Shown in pieces: positions 27,794 to 36,110 of a stretch of 64,000 nucleotides of DNA. The notes below the pieces were generated by a model. The model saw only the letters and a program-made list of their open reading frames with translations, was not told the origin of the DNA and did not search any database. Numbering within the stretch: the first letter of the stretch is position 1; every line of letters starts with the position of its first letter. This DNA is from Salinarimonas sp. (GTDB lineage: Bacteria; Pseudomonadota; Alphaproteobacteria; Rhizobiales; Beijerinckiaceae). The position numbers were made by a program, and so were the translations under genes. Location of the stretch: positions 2,811,501-2,875,500 of the forward strand of contig NZ_CP157794.1 of the NCBI RefSeq assembly GCF_040111675.1, in the 5' to 3' direction.

Positions 27794-27812
27794 GCGGCGA
27801 TCGGCCCGGGCC

Positions 27813-28541
27813 TCACCCCAGCGTCGCCAGCGCCGGGAAGGTCTCCAGCAGCCAGAAGGACATCGCCTGGATGCCGCCCGTCAGGAAGGCGATGCCGGTG
27901 AGCACGAGCAGCGCCCCCATCGCCTTCTCGACGTAGACGAAGCGCGACTTCATGCGCTTGAGGAAGGCGATGAAGGGCTTCATCGCGAAGGCGGCGAGGA
28001 CGAAGGGGATGCCGAGCCCGGCGGAATAGACGGCGAGCAGGAAGGCGCCGCGCCCGACGCTCGCCTCGGAGCCCGCCACCGCCAGGATCGCGGCGAGGAT
28101 CGGCCCGATGCAGGGCGTCCAGCCGAAGGCGAAGGCGAGCCCCATCACGTAGGCCCCGCCGAGCCCCGCCGAGGAGCCGCCCTGGAAGCGCGCCTCGCGA
28201 TACAGCAGCGCGATGCGGAAGACGCCGAGGAAGTGCAGGCCCATCACGATGATGACCGCGCCGGCGAGATAGCCGAACACGTCCATGTACTGGCGCACCA
28301 GCTGCCCGAAGAACGAGGCCGTCGCCCCGAGCGCGGTGAACACGGTGGAGAAGCCGAGGACGAACACGACGGCGGTGAGCAGCGCGCGGCGGCGAACCGC
28401 CCAATCGTCCTCGCGCTGGATCTCCTCCACCGAGACGCCCGCGAGGTACGACATGTAGGGCGGCACCAGCGGCAGCACGCAGGGCGAGAGGAAGCTGATG
28501 AGCCCGCCCGCGAGGGCGGCGAGGAGCGACACGTCCGTCAT
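27813..28541 (-). CDS. ccdA: CcdA-type thiol:disulfide interchange membrane protein
   Basis: Membrane protein of 242 residues with six helices and the two redox Cys of CcdA in symmetrical motifs SFLSPCVLPLVPPYM and FGWTPCIGPILAAI. CcdA carries electrons from cytoplasmic thioredoxin across the inner membrane to periplasmic thioredoxin-like proteins used in cytochrome c maturation. Cytochrome c maturation genes are not adjacent. It converges with the hemolysin III gene. Confidence 0.92.
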   Translation of the reverse strand: MTDVSLLAALAGGLISFLSPCVLPLVPPYMSYLAGVSVEEIQREDDWAVRRRALLTAVVFVLGFSTVFTALGATASFFGQLVRQYMDVFGYLAGAVIIVMGLHFLGVFRIALLYREARFQGGSSAGLGGAYVMGLAFAFGWTPCIGPILAAILAVAGSEASVGRGAFLLAVYSAGLGIPFVLAAFAMKPFIAFLKRMKSRFVYVEKAMGALLVLTGIAFLTGGIQAMSFWLLETFPALATLG

Positions 28542-28670
28542 GAGCGTCGGTGTAATCCGTATGCGGCCGGCGGAAAAGCGCGGCCGCCCGGCTCTCGCGG
28601 CCTCGTGATGCGCCGTGATACAGGATGGGGGCTGCGCGCGCGATGCGCGAGATCAAGGAGGCGGGATGCG

Positions 28671-29669
28671 ATGTCGCGGGGGCGCAACCTCATCACCGAC
28701 GTGGCCGGGATCAGGGTCGGCAACGCCCACGACGTCGGGCTCGCCTCCGGCGTGACCGTGGCCCTGTTCGAGGAGCCGGCGGTGGCGTCGGTCTCGACGC
28801 TCGGCGGCGCGCCGGCGAACCGCGACACGGCCTGCCTCGAGCCCGACGCCACGGTGGAGGCGGTGGACGCCATCGTGCTCTCCGGCGGCTCCGGCTTCGG
28901 GCTCGACGCGGCCGGCGGCGTCCAGGCCTGGCTGCGGGAGCGGGGCCGCGGCTTCCCGATCGGGCCGGTGACGGTGCCGATCGTTCCGCAGGCCATCGTC
29001 TTCGACCTGCTCAATGGCGGCGACAAGGCTTGGGGGCGCTACCCGCCCTATCGCGAGCTGGCGTGGGACGCCTGCGAGCGCGCGGGGCCCGACTTCGCCC
29101 TCGGCACGGCGGGCGGCGGCTACGGGGCGACGACGGCCGACCTCAAGGGCGGGCTCGGCTCAGCCTCGGCGCGCACGTCGCGGGGGCACGGTGTCGGCGC
29201 GCTCGTGATCGTCAACGCCATCGGCTCGGCGATCGTCGGCGGGGGCCCGCATTTCTGGGCGGCGCCCTGGGAGGTCGGCGACGAGTTCGGCGGGCTCGGC
29301 CTGCCGGCGGACGCGGCCGAGCGCGGCCGGCGCCTCGTCTGGAAGGGCGGGCCGCAGCCGGCCACCACCATCGCCCTCGTCGCGACGGACGCCGTGCTGA
29401 CGAAGGGCCAGGCGCACCGCATCGCCGTCCAGGCCAACGACGGCCTCGCCCGGGCGCTGCGGATCACCCACGCGCCCTACGACGGCGACACCGTGTTCTG
29501 CGCGGCGACCGGGCGCGCGCCGCTGGGGGACGACCCCGCCGCCGCGCTGACCGAGATCGGCGCCGTCGCAGCCGACGTGCTCGCCCGCGCCGTGGCGCGG
29601 GGCGTGTACGAGGCGACGGGGCTCGGGTTTCCGGGACAGCCGCCGGGGTGGCGGGAGCGGTTCGGGTGA
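28671..29669 (+). CDS. P1/S58-family peptidase (DmpA/NylC-like)
   Basis: N-terminal-nucleophile hydrolase of 332 residues. It opens NLITDVAGIRVGNAHD and has the LSGGSGFGLDAAGG and GTAGGGYGATTADLKGG stretches of family S58. The NylC-like motif PATTIALVATDAV near residue 231 would place the autoprocessing site before Thr232, by analogy with nylon-oligomer hydrolase; this assignment is tentative. Family members include D-aminopeptidases and amidohydrolases of short oligomers; the substrate here is unknown. AAGGAGG precedes ATG 28671. Its stop codon is 1 bp from the convergent TRAP permease. Confidence 0.85.
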   Translation: MSRGRNLITDVAGIRVGNAHDVGLASGVTVALFEEPAVASVSTLGGAPANRDTACLEPDATVEAVDAIVLSGGSGFGLDAAGGVQAWLRERGRGFPIGPVTVPIVPQAIVFDLLNGGDKAWGRYPPYRELAWDACERAGPDFALGTAGGGYGATTADLKGGLGSASARTSRGHGVGALVIVNAIGSAIVGGGPHFWAAPWEVGDEFGGLGLPADAAERGRRLVWKGGPQPATTIALVATDAVLTKGQAHRIAVQANDGLARALRITHAPYDGDTVFCAATGRAPLGDDPAAALTEIGAVAADVLARAVARGVYEATGLGFPGQPPGWRERFG

Positions 29670-29670
29670 C

Positions 29671-31848
29671 TCACGACGCCGCCGCCGCCACCCGCGCCTT
29701 CTGCCGCTTCCGGTCCGCGCGCACGTTCCAGGCGAAGATCGCGATCACGCCCACCGCGCCGACGCTCTCGACGATCGTGTTGTTCGGCCAGATCAGGGCC
29801 ACGCCCGCGGCGAAGAGGAGGAGGCGCATCGGCCAGCCGAGCGGCGCCTCCATGTGGCCCTCGATCGCCGCGCCCAGTGCGTAGACGCCCACCACCGCGA
29901 TGACGAAGACGTGCGCCACCTCGAGCGGCGGGCCGCCGAGGAACGCCGTGTAGGCGAACAGGATCGGCATCAGGTAGATGCCCTTGGCCACCTTCCACGA
30001 CACGACGCCGGTGGCCATCGGCGGCGTCTTGGCGATGGCCGCCGCGGCGAAGGCCGTGAGGCACACAGGCGGCGTCACGTTCGAATCCTGGCTGAGCCAG
30101 AAGATGATCATGTGGGCCGAGAGCAGCGCCAGCTTGACGGTGACGGGGTCGAGCACCTGCGGATAGACGAGGGTGAGCACCTCCGGGGGCATCGAGGCGA
30201 TGAAGGCGGAGGCCGCCTCGCGCGACATCGGCGCGGCGAGCGCCGTCATGGCGTTCGGGTCGGCGAGCATCATCGTCATGCGCGCCGCCTCGGGCACGCC
30301 GCCTGTGACGAGGACGTCGATCAGCGCGTTGTTCTGGATCAGCGCATGGAGCGCCGGCGCCGAGAGGGTGGCGAGCACGATGTAGGACGCCGTCACCGGC
30401 AGGCCCATGCCGAGCACCAGCGAGGCGAGCGCGATCAGCACCAGCGCGATGATCAGGCTGTTGCCGGCCCATTCGTTGATCATCAGCGAGAAGGTGTTGC
30501 CCACGCCCGTCATGGCGATGACGTTGATCAGGAGCCCGACGGAGATGAGCAGCACCGCCGTCATGATCATGTTCTGCGAGCCGAGCGCCAGCGCGTCGAG
30601 GACGGCCCTCGGGCCCATCCGGTGCGGCGTGAACCAGGAGGCGACGATGCAGGCGACGATGGCGAAGCCGGCCGCGTAGACGGGCGTGTAGCCGGCGACG
30701 AGCAGGCCGATCAGCAGCGTCACCGGAATGAGGAAGGACGGCCCGCCCTTCTTGAGCACCTGCCACGCGGTCGGCGCGTCCGGGTCGCTCGCGGTGAGGT
30801 TCAGCTTCTTCGCCTGGATGCGCACGAAGAAGGCCACCGAGAGAAAGTAGACGATCGCGGGCAGGAAGGAGACCGCGACGATCTCGAGGTAGGAGATCTG
30901 GGTGTAGGTCGCCATCACGAAGGCGCCCGCGCCCATGATCGGCGGCATCAGCTGCCCGCCGGTGGAGGCCGCGGCCTCGACGCCGGCGGCGAACTTCGGC
31001 GGGAAGCCCGCGCGCTTCATCAGCGGGATGGTGATCACGCCCGTCGAGACCGTGTTCGCCACGGCCGAGCCCGAGATCGTGCCGGTGAGGCCCGACGACA
31101 GCACCGCGACGAAGCCCGGCCCGCCGACGAAGCGGCCCGCGACCGCGCGGGCGAGGTCGATGATGAACTCGCCGGCGCCCGAGCGCACCAGGAACGCGCC
31201 GAACAGGATGAACATGAAGACGAAGGTCGCCGAGATCAGCGCGATCGAGCCGAACATGCCCTCGTCGGAGAAGACCGAGCGGAACAGCAGCGTCTCGAGC
31301 GACAGGCCCGCGAATCGGAACACGCCGGGCGCCTCCGGCCCCCACCAGACCACGTAGGTGAGCGCGATCACGATCAGGATCGGGATGATCAGGCCCGTGG
31401 CGCGCCGGGTCAGCTCGATGGCGCCGCCGATGACGATGAAGGAGAGCACGTAGTCGAGCTGCGAGAGCTTCACGCCGCGGTCGTAGATCGCGTTCTGGTT
31501 CGAGATCAGCCACAGCGTCGCCACCGCCACGACGAGGCCGAAGACGACGTCGAAGGCGAGAACCGCGCGGGTCGCGCCGGGCGAGCGGGTGCGGAACAGC
31601 GGGTAACGCAGGGCGCACAGGAAGGCGAAACCCGCGAAATGGATCGCGGTGAGCCAGATCTGGTCGAAGGCGCCGAGCGTGTTGACCCAGATGTGGTAGA
31701 GCGCGAGCGCGATGCCGACGACCCAGGCGACGCGGCCGATCCAGGTGCCCTCGAAGGCGCGGACATGCGCCTCGACCTCTCCCTCGACGTCCTTGCGGGT
31801 GACGGGATTCTCGTCGCCGGCGGGGTCCAACCGGGGAGCGTCGGTCAT
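29671..31848 (-). CDS. TAXI-TRAP transporter fused permease (DctQM-like)
   Basis: Inner-membrane permease of 725 residues joining the small four-helix TRAP subunit (about residues 35-215) and the large 12-helix subunit in one chain, as is usual for TAXI-type systems. Conserved pieces include SGSAVANTVSTGVITIPLMKR in outline and GGQLMPPIMGAGAFVMATYT, the TRAP permease signature. It imports carboxylate or related solutes using a Na+ or H+ gradient with the binding protein encoded directly upstream. The substrate is not predictable. Confidence 0.92.
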   Translation of the reverse strand: MTDAPRLDPAGDENPVTRKDVEGEVEAHVRAFEGTWIGRVAWVVGIALALYHIWVNTLGAFDQIWLTAIHFAGFAFLCALRYPLFRTRSPGATRAVLAFDVVFGLVVAVATLWLISNQNAIYDRGVKLSQLDYVLSFIVIGGAIELTRRATGLIIPILIVIALTYVVWWGPEAPGVFRFAGLSLETLLFRSVFSDEGMFGSIALISATFVFMFILFGAFLVRSGAGEFIIDLARAVAGRFVGGPGFVAVLSSGLTGTISGSAVANTVSTGVITIPLMKRAGFPPKFAAGVEAAASTGGQLMPPIMGAGAFVMATYTQISYLEIVAVSFLPAIVYFLSVAFFVRIQAKKLNLTASDPDAPTAWQVLKKGGPSFLIPVTLLIGLLVAGYTPVYAAGFAIVACIVASWFTPHRMGPRAVLDALALGSQNMIMTAVLLISVGLLINVIAMTGVGNTFSLMINEWAGNSLIIALVLIALASLVLGMGLPVTASYIVLATLSAPALHALIQNNALIDVLVTGGVPEAARMTMMLADPNAMTALAAPMSREAASAFIASMPPEVLTLVYPQVLDPVTVKLALLSAHMIIFWLSQDSNVTPPVCLTAFAAAAIAKTPPMATGVVSWKVAKGIYLMPILFAYTAFLGGPPLEVAHVFVIAVVGVYALGAAIEGHMEAPLGWPMRLLLFAAGVALIWPNNTIVESVGAVGVIAIFAWNVRADRKRQKARVAAAAS

Positions 31849-31951
31849 GGAGGCGTCTTTCGTGTCGCGGGTCTATGGAGCCGCGCGATGCCGTATAAAC
31901 CGCGAGGACGCAACGTGTTTTTCGACGCCGGGCGGAACGCGGAGTAGCGAG

Positions 31952-31981
31952 GCGGGGCGGCGCTCGACGACGCCGCCCCGC
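31952..31981. other. Hairpin between TRAP binding-protein and permease genes
   Basis: GCGGGGCGGCG and CGCCGCCCCGC form a perfect 11-bp stem around an 8-base loop. In the minus-strand transcript it lies just after the binding-protein stop, without a U run. Such hairpins commonly protect the upstream message from exonucleases and give the binding protein higher expression than the permease. Confidence 0.55.
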
Positions 31982-31993
31982 TTGAATCGTGGA

Positions 31994-33016
31994 TCAGGGA
32001 CGCAGACGATCTGGAATCGTCAGGCCCGCTTCCTCGAAGTACCGCAGCGCCCCGGGATGCAGCGGCAACGGCAGGCCCGCGAGGGCGGCGTCGAGGCTCA
32101 TCGCGTTGGTGGCGGGGTGGATCGCCTGCAGGAAGGGCAGGTTCTCGAAGATCGCCTTGGTGATGAGGTAGACCGTCTCTTCCGGCACGTCCTCGTTCAC
32201 GGCGAGGAAGTTCGGCTGGGCGATCGTGGTGATGTCCGCCTCCTGGCCGGGATAGGTGCCGGCCGGGATGGTGTAGGGCGTCCACAGGCTCTCGAAGGAG
32301 CCGTTCGCCTCGGTGATCTGCTCGTCGGTGAAGTCGAGCAACGTGATGCCGTCGCCGAGCGCGGCGAAGGCGCGGGTGACGCCCGCCACCGGCACGCCGC
32401 CCGGCGTCGACATGGCGACGATCTGGTTGTTCTGCATCGCGTCGGCCGAGGGGTTGTAGCCCATGTGGACGAGCTCGTACTCGGTCAGGGGCATGCCGAG
32501 ATTGCCCATGATCACGGTGTTGGAACCGAGCGTGCCCGAGTTCTGCAGGCCCATCGACACCGCCTCTCCCGTGGCGGCCTCCATGTCGGCGATCGTGCCC
32601 GTGTCGGCCAGATCGGCGCGCAGCACGAAATGCTCGACGTTCGACCACAGCATCGAGATCGAGCGCAGGTTCTCCTGCGGGCCGGCCTCCTCGATCGGGC
32701 CCGAGCCCTGGCGGGCATAGGCGCCGAACAGGCCCTGGACGATGGCGAACTGGGCCTCGTCGTCGCGCAGCAGGCGGATGTTCTCGCCGGAGCCGGCCGA
32801 GGAGATCGCCGACATGTTGATGCCGTGCGCGTTCTGCAGGCGCACCTTGACCAGCGTCGCGATGGCGACGCCGACGGGATAGTAGGTGCCGCCGGTCGAG
32901 GCGGTCGCGAGCAGATAGTCCTGGCTCTCCTGCGCCGTGGCGGAGAGCGGAGCGAGCGACGCCATCGTGCCGGCCATGGCGGCGGCGATGAGCGAGCGGC
33001 GAAGCGTATCGGCCAT
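31994..33016 (-). CDS. TAXI-family TRAP solute-binding protein
   Basis: Periplasmic binding protein of 340 residues with a Sec signal peptide (residues 1-27, MADTLRRSLIAAAMAG... ending SATAQ). The TAXI hallmark STGGTYYPVGVAIATLV follows at once, then AISSAGSGENIRLL and AQFAIVQG. Pairs with the fused permease downstream. ATG 33016 with GGGAGGACTT upstream is chosen over the longer open frame. No substrate inference is possible from context. Confidence 0.92.
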   Translation of the reverse strand: MADTLRRSLIAAAMAGTMASLAPLSATAQESQDYLLATASTGGTYYPVGVAIATLVKVRLQNAHGINMSAISSAGSGENIRLLRDDEAQFAIVQGLFGAYARQGSGPIEEAGPQENLRSISMLWSNVEHFVLRADLADTGTIADMEAATGEAVSMGLQNSGTLGSNTVIMGNLGMPLTEYELVHMGYNPSADAMQNNQIVAMSTPGGVPVAGVTRAFAALGDGITLLDFTDEQITEANGSFESLWTPYTIPAGTYPGQEADITTIAQPNFLAVNEDVPEETVYLITKAIFENLPFLQAIHPATNAMSLDAALAGLPLPLHPGALRYFEEAGLTIPDRLRP

Positions 33017-33163
33017 CAAGTCCTCCCGTTGAGCGCGGCGGTGCCGCGTTTCGCCGTATTTAGAAAGGGCTCTCGCCGTTGGGTCAACCGCCACGCCTCC
33101 GGAAAAGACCGGACAGGTCCGGTTTCGGGATTTTCGCGGATTGCCGCACGACAATAAATGCGC

Positions 33164-36031
33164 TTATCGGTTGCGCATCAGGAGATCGATAATGCCCCGC
33201 GCCGCCTCCGCCGCGGGATCGGGAGGCGGCGGAGCGGAGGGCGACGGCTCCTGCGGGGTGGCGGCCGTCGGCGGCGCGCCGATGAGCCGCTCGATGCCGC
33301 GCGCCGCCTCCTCGCCCACGAGCCGCTCGATGGCCTCCCCCGCCGGCGGCGCGTCCAGGCCGAAGATCCCGGCGCCGAGCCCGCGCAGCTGCTCGTAGGC
33401 GCCCACCGGATCCTGGAGGATGCCGGCGATGTCCGGGTAGATCCGCGGGCTCGCCCACGGCCCCTCGATCCGGATCGGCGCGCCGAAGCCGACGAGCTCG
33501 ATCCCCTCCCGCCCAGGCCCCGCCCCTCTAGGCCCGTCGCCGCGCCGCCGCTCGAAGGCGACGCGCGGCTCGACCCGCAGCGAAAGCCGCTGCGCCGGCA
33601 GGTCCACCGTCCCCGCCCCGGTCATGTCGACGAGCGGGCCGACGAGGCGCAGGTCCTGCGTGCTCGCGCGGCCATCCGCGACCGCGAACGAGCCCTCCAA
33701 GGCGTAGAGCTCCGTGCGGGCGCCGTCCGCCAGCCGCCAGCCGTCCACGATCCCGGTGCGCAGGAGCTCGGCGACGCGGGTGACGTCGACGCCGCGGATG
33801 GCGCCGTCGCGCACCGCGAATCGCGCGGAGCCGGAGAGGCTCTCCATCAGCGCGCGCTGGGTGACGAGGCGGCCGGAGACGTCGAGCGAGAGATCGCCGC
33901 GGCCCTCGATTCGGTCGAGCCCCGTCGCCGCCGCGAGGAAGGCGCGGGCGTCGAGGCCGGCGAGCACGAAGCGCGCGGCGAGGCTCGGCGCGGCCGGCGT
34001 GGCGTCGACGACGAGCCGGCCGTTGCCGCCGCCGCCGTAGAGCGCGAGCTCCTGCAGGTCCGCCTCGAGCCGGCCGTTCTCCAGCCGCGCAGCGGCGGCG
34101 ACCGGGCCGGTCTCGATGCGGCGAAAGCGCAGCGCGCCGAGCGTCAGGTCGAGATCGGCGTCGAAGCCGCGCAGGGCGGCGAGGTCGATCGGCGCCTCGC
34201 TCCAGCCCCCGCCGGCGTTCGCGGGGCCGGCGGCGAGGCCGAAATAGGGGTTGAGGTCGAGCCGATCGAGGTCGAGCGAGGCCTCGAGCCGCGGCCGCGC
34301 GCCGAGAACCAGCCGGCCGGCGCCTGCGCCCTCCGTCCCGTCGAGCGCGATGCGCGCCTCCGCGAGGGCGATCGCTCCCGGCGCGAGGTCGATGCGGCCC
34401 GCGACGGAGAACGGCCCGAGACCGCCCGGCGTGGTGACCGGCCGGCCGAGCCAGGCGAGGAGCCCGCGCAGCGAGGCGGTGCGCAGCGAGGCCGAACCGG
34501 CGAGCGCGCCGTTCGGCGCGAGCGTGCCCTGGTAGCCCAGCGCGACGCGCTCGGAGACGATCTCGACCCCGATCCGGCCGGGCTCGCCCACCAGCAGCGG
34601 CCTGAGCGCCGCCGACCCCGTCGCCTCGAAGCGCGCGCCCCGCCACACGCCCGCGCCGGAGAGCGCCACCGGCTCCGTCAGGTCGGCGACGTCGAGCACG
34701 AGCGCGATGTCCCCGATGCGGCCCGAATCGGGCTCGGCCACGAGCCCGGCCAGCGCGGGGATGCGGGCCTCGGCGTCGGAGAGCGCGATCCGGCCCGCGA
34801 GGTTGAGGCTGCCCACGAGCGCCGCGCGCGTCTCCCCCGCCATGGCGAAGCGCAGGTCCGCCGCGACCCGCCCGGAGAGCGGGACCTCCGCCGGCGCCAG
34901 CGCCGCCACGTCGACGCCACGCGCGGCGAGCGATCCCGAGACGCGCGCCCGCGCCCCGTCGCGGCCGATCCGCGCCTCGCCCGAGAGGCGCCCGCCGCCG
35001 AAACCGGAATCGTCGACGACGAGAAGAACCGCGTCCTCCTCGAGCTCGGCGCGCAGCAGGGCGGGCGCGACCTCGCGGCCGGCGATCCGCAGCCGCTCGA
35101 GCGCGAGCTCGACGTCGCCGACGAGCGCGCCGAGCGCCGCGAGGTCGATGGCGTCCGAGCCCCCTGCCCCGCTCCGGGCCGCGAGGGCGTCGACGTCGAG
35201 CAGCGGACCCTCGAGCCGCGCGTCGATCGCCGGCGGGCCGTCGCCCGCGGTGACGAGGTCGACCGCGCCGTAGAGCCGGCTCTCCCCGACGGCCAGCGCG
35301 AGATCGCGCAGGCTCGCGCGCCCCGTCCCGCGGACGAGGCTCCCCTCGAGCGAGAGCGGCGCGGCGAGGAGGTCCGGCGCATCGAGCGCGAGCGTGACGG
35401 CGGCGGGCTCGCCGGCGGCGAGAGCCGTCGGCGCATCGAGGCCGAGCGCGACCTCGAGCACCCGCCCGTCGAGCCGGCCCGTGGCCTCGAGCGTGGCTTC
35501 GCGCGCCGGGTTCGGCATGGCGAGGGTCAGCGCGAGGTCCGAGACGCGGGTCTCGCCCTCGGCGCCGCGGAGCACGAGCAGCCCCTCCGTCACCGAAAGA
35601 CGGTCGACCGCCACGTCCTCCAGCCAGCCCAGCGCCGGCGCGCCCTCGCCGATCGCGGCCGGCGCCGGCCCGACGCCGCGCACGAGACGCACGACGGGGC
35701 GCTCCAGCGCGATCTCGGTAAGCCGCACGGACCCGGACACGAGCGGCGCCAGCGCGAGCCCGAAGGCGGCGCGCTCGACGTCCGCGGCGAGCGCGTCGCG
35801 CGCGTCCGGCGCGCTCTCGACGCGCAGGCGCTCGGCGGAGAGCGCGATCTCGGGGAAGACGGAGAGGCTCACCGGCCCGTCGAAGGCGACGCGCCAGCCC
35901 GTGCGGCTCTCGATCTGGTCGGCGAGCCGCGCCCGCACCGTCTCGGCCGGCACGAGCACGGGCACGAGGGCGAGCGCTCCGGCGAGGAGCGCCAGAACGA
36001 GCGCGATCCCGATGACGACGCGGCGCAGCAT
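33164..36031 (-). CDS. AsmA-family protein
   Basis: Large envelope protein of 955 residues: an N-terminal membrane anchor ([23 protein letters not shown]), an AsmA N-domain (VRARLADQIESRTGWRVAFDGPVSLSVFPEIAL in outline) and a C-terminal AsmA_2-like domain with YGGGGNGRLVVD and LRVEPRV. Most of the chain is a repetitive beta-rich periplasmic body. AsmA relatives (TamB, YhdP) are now viewed as bridge-like lipid transporters between inner and outer membrane; the role of this one is unknown. It is followed by a Pro/Ala-rich stretch near residue 940. Confidence 0.88.
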   Translation of the reverse strand: MLRRVVIGIALVLALLAGALALVPVLVPAETVRARLADQIESRTGWRVAFDGPVSLSVFPEIALSAERLRVESAPDARDALAADVERAAFGLALAPLVSGSVRLTEIALERPVVRLVRGVGPAPAAIGEGAPALGWLEDVAVDRLSVTEGLLVLRGAEGETRVSDLALTLAMPNPAREATLEATGRLDGRVLEVALGLDAPTALAAGEPAAVTLALDAPDLLAAPLSLEGSLVRGTGRASLRDLALAVGESRLYGAVDLVTAGDGPPAIDARLEGPLLDVDALAARSGAGGSDAIDLAALGALVGDVELALERLRIAGREVAPALLRAELEEDAVLLVVDDSGFGGGRLSGEARIGRDGARARVSGSLAARGVDVAALAPAEVPLSGRVAADLRFAMAGETRAALVGSLNLAGRIALSDAEARIPALAGLVAEPDSGRIGDIALVLDVADLTEPVALSGAGVWRGARFEATGSAALRPLLVGEPGRIGVEIVSERVALGYQGTLAPNGALAGSASLRTASLRGLLAWLGRPVTTPGGLGPFSVAGRIDLAPGAIALAEARIALDGTEGAGAGRLVLGARPRLEASLDLDRLDLNPYFGLAAGPANAGGGWSEAPIDLAALRGFDADLDLTLGALRFRRIETGPVAAAARLENGRLEADLQELALYGGGGNGRLVVDATPAAPSLAARFVLAGLDARAFLAAATGLDRIEGRGDLSLDVSGRLVTQRALMESLSGSARFAVRDGAIRGVDVTRVAELLRTGIVDGWRLADGARTELYALEGSFAVADGRASTQDLRLVGPLVDMTGAGTVDLPAQRLSLRVEPRVAFERRRGDGPRGAGPGREGIELVGFGAPIRIEGPWASPRIYPDIAGILQDPVGAYEQLRGLGAGIFGLDAPPAGEAIERLVGEEAARGIERLIGAPPTAATPQEPSPSAPPPPDPAAEAARGIIDLLMRNR

Positions 36032-36110
36032 CGACCCTCCCGCCGGAGGAGCCCGGCACGTTCATGCTTCGTGCGCGAGCCTACCCGATTCGCCGCGGAC
36101 GCGCGCGCCC

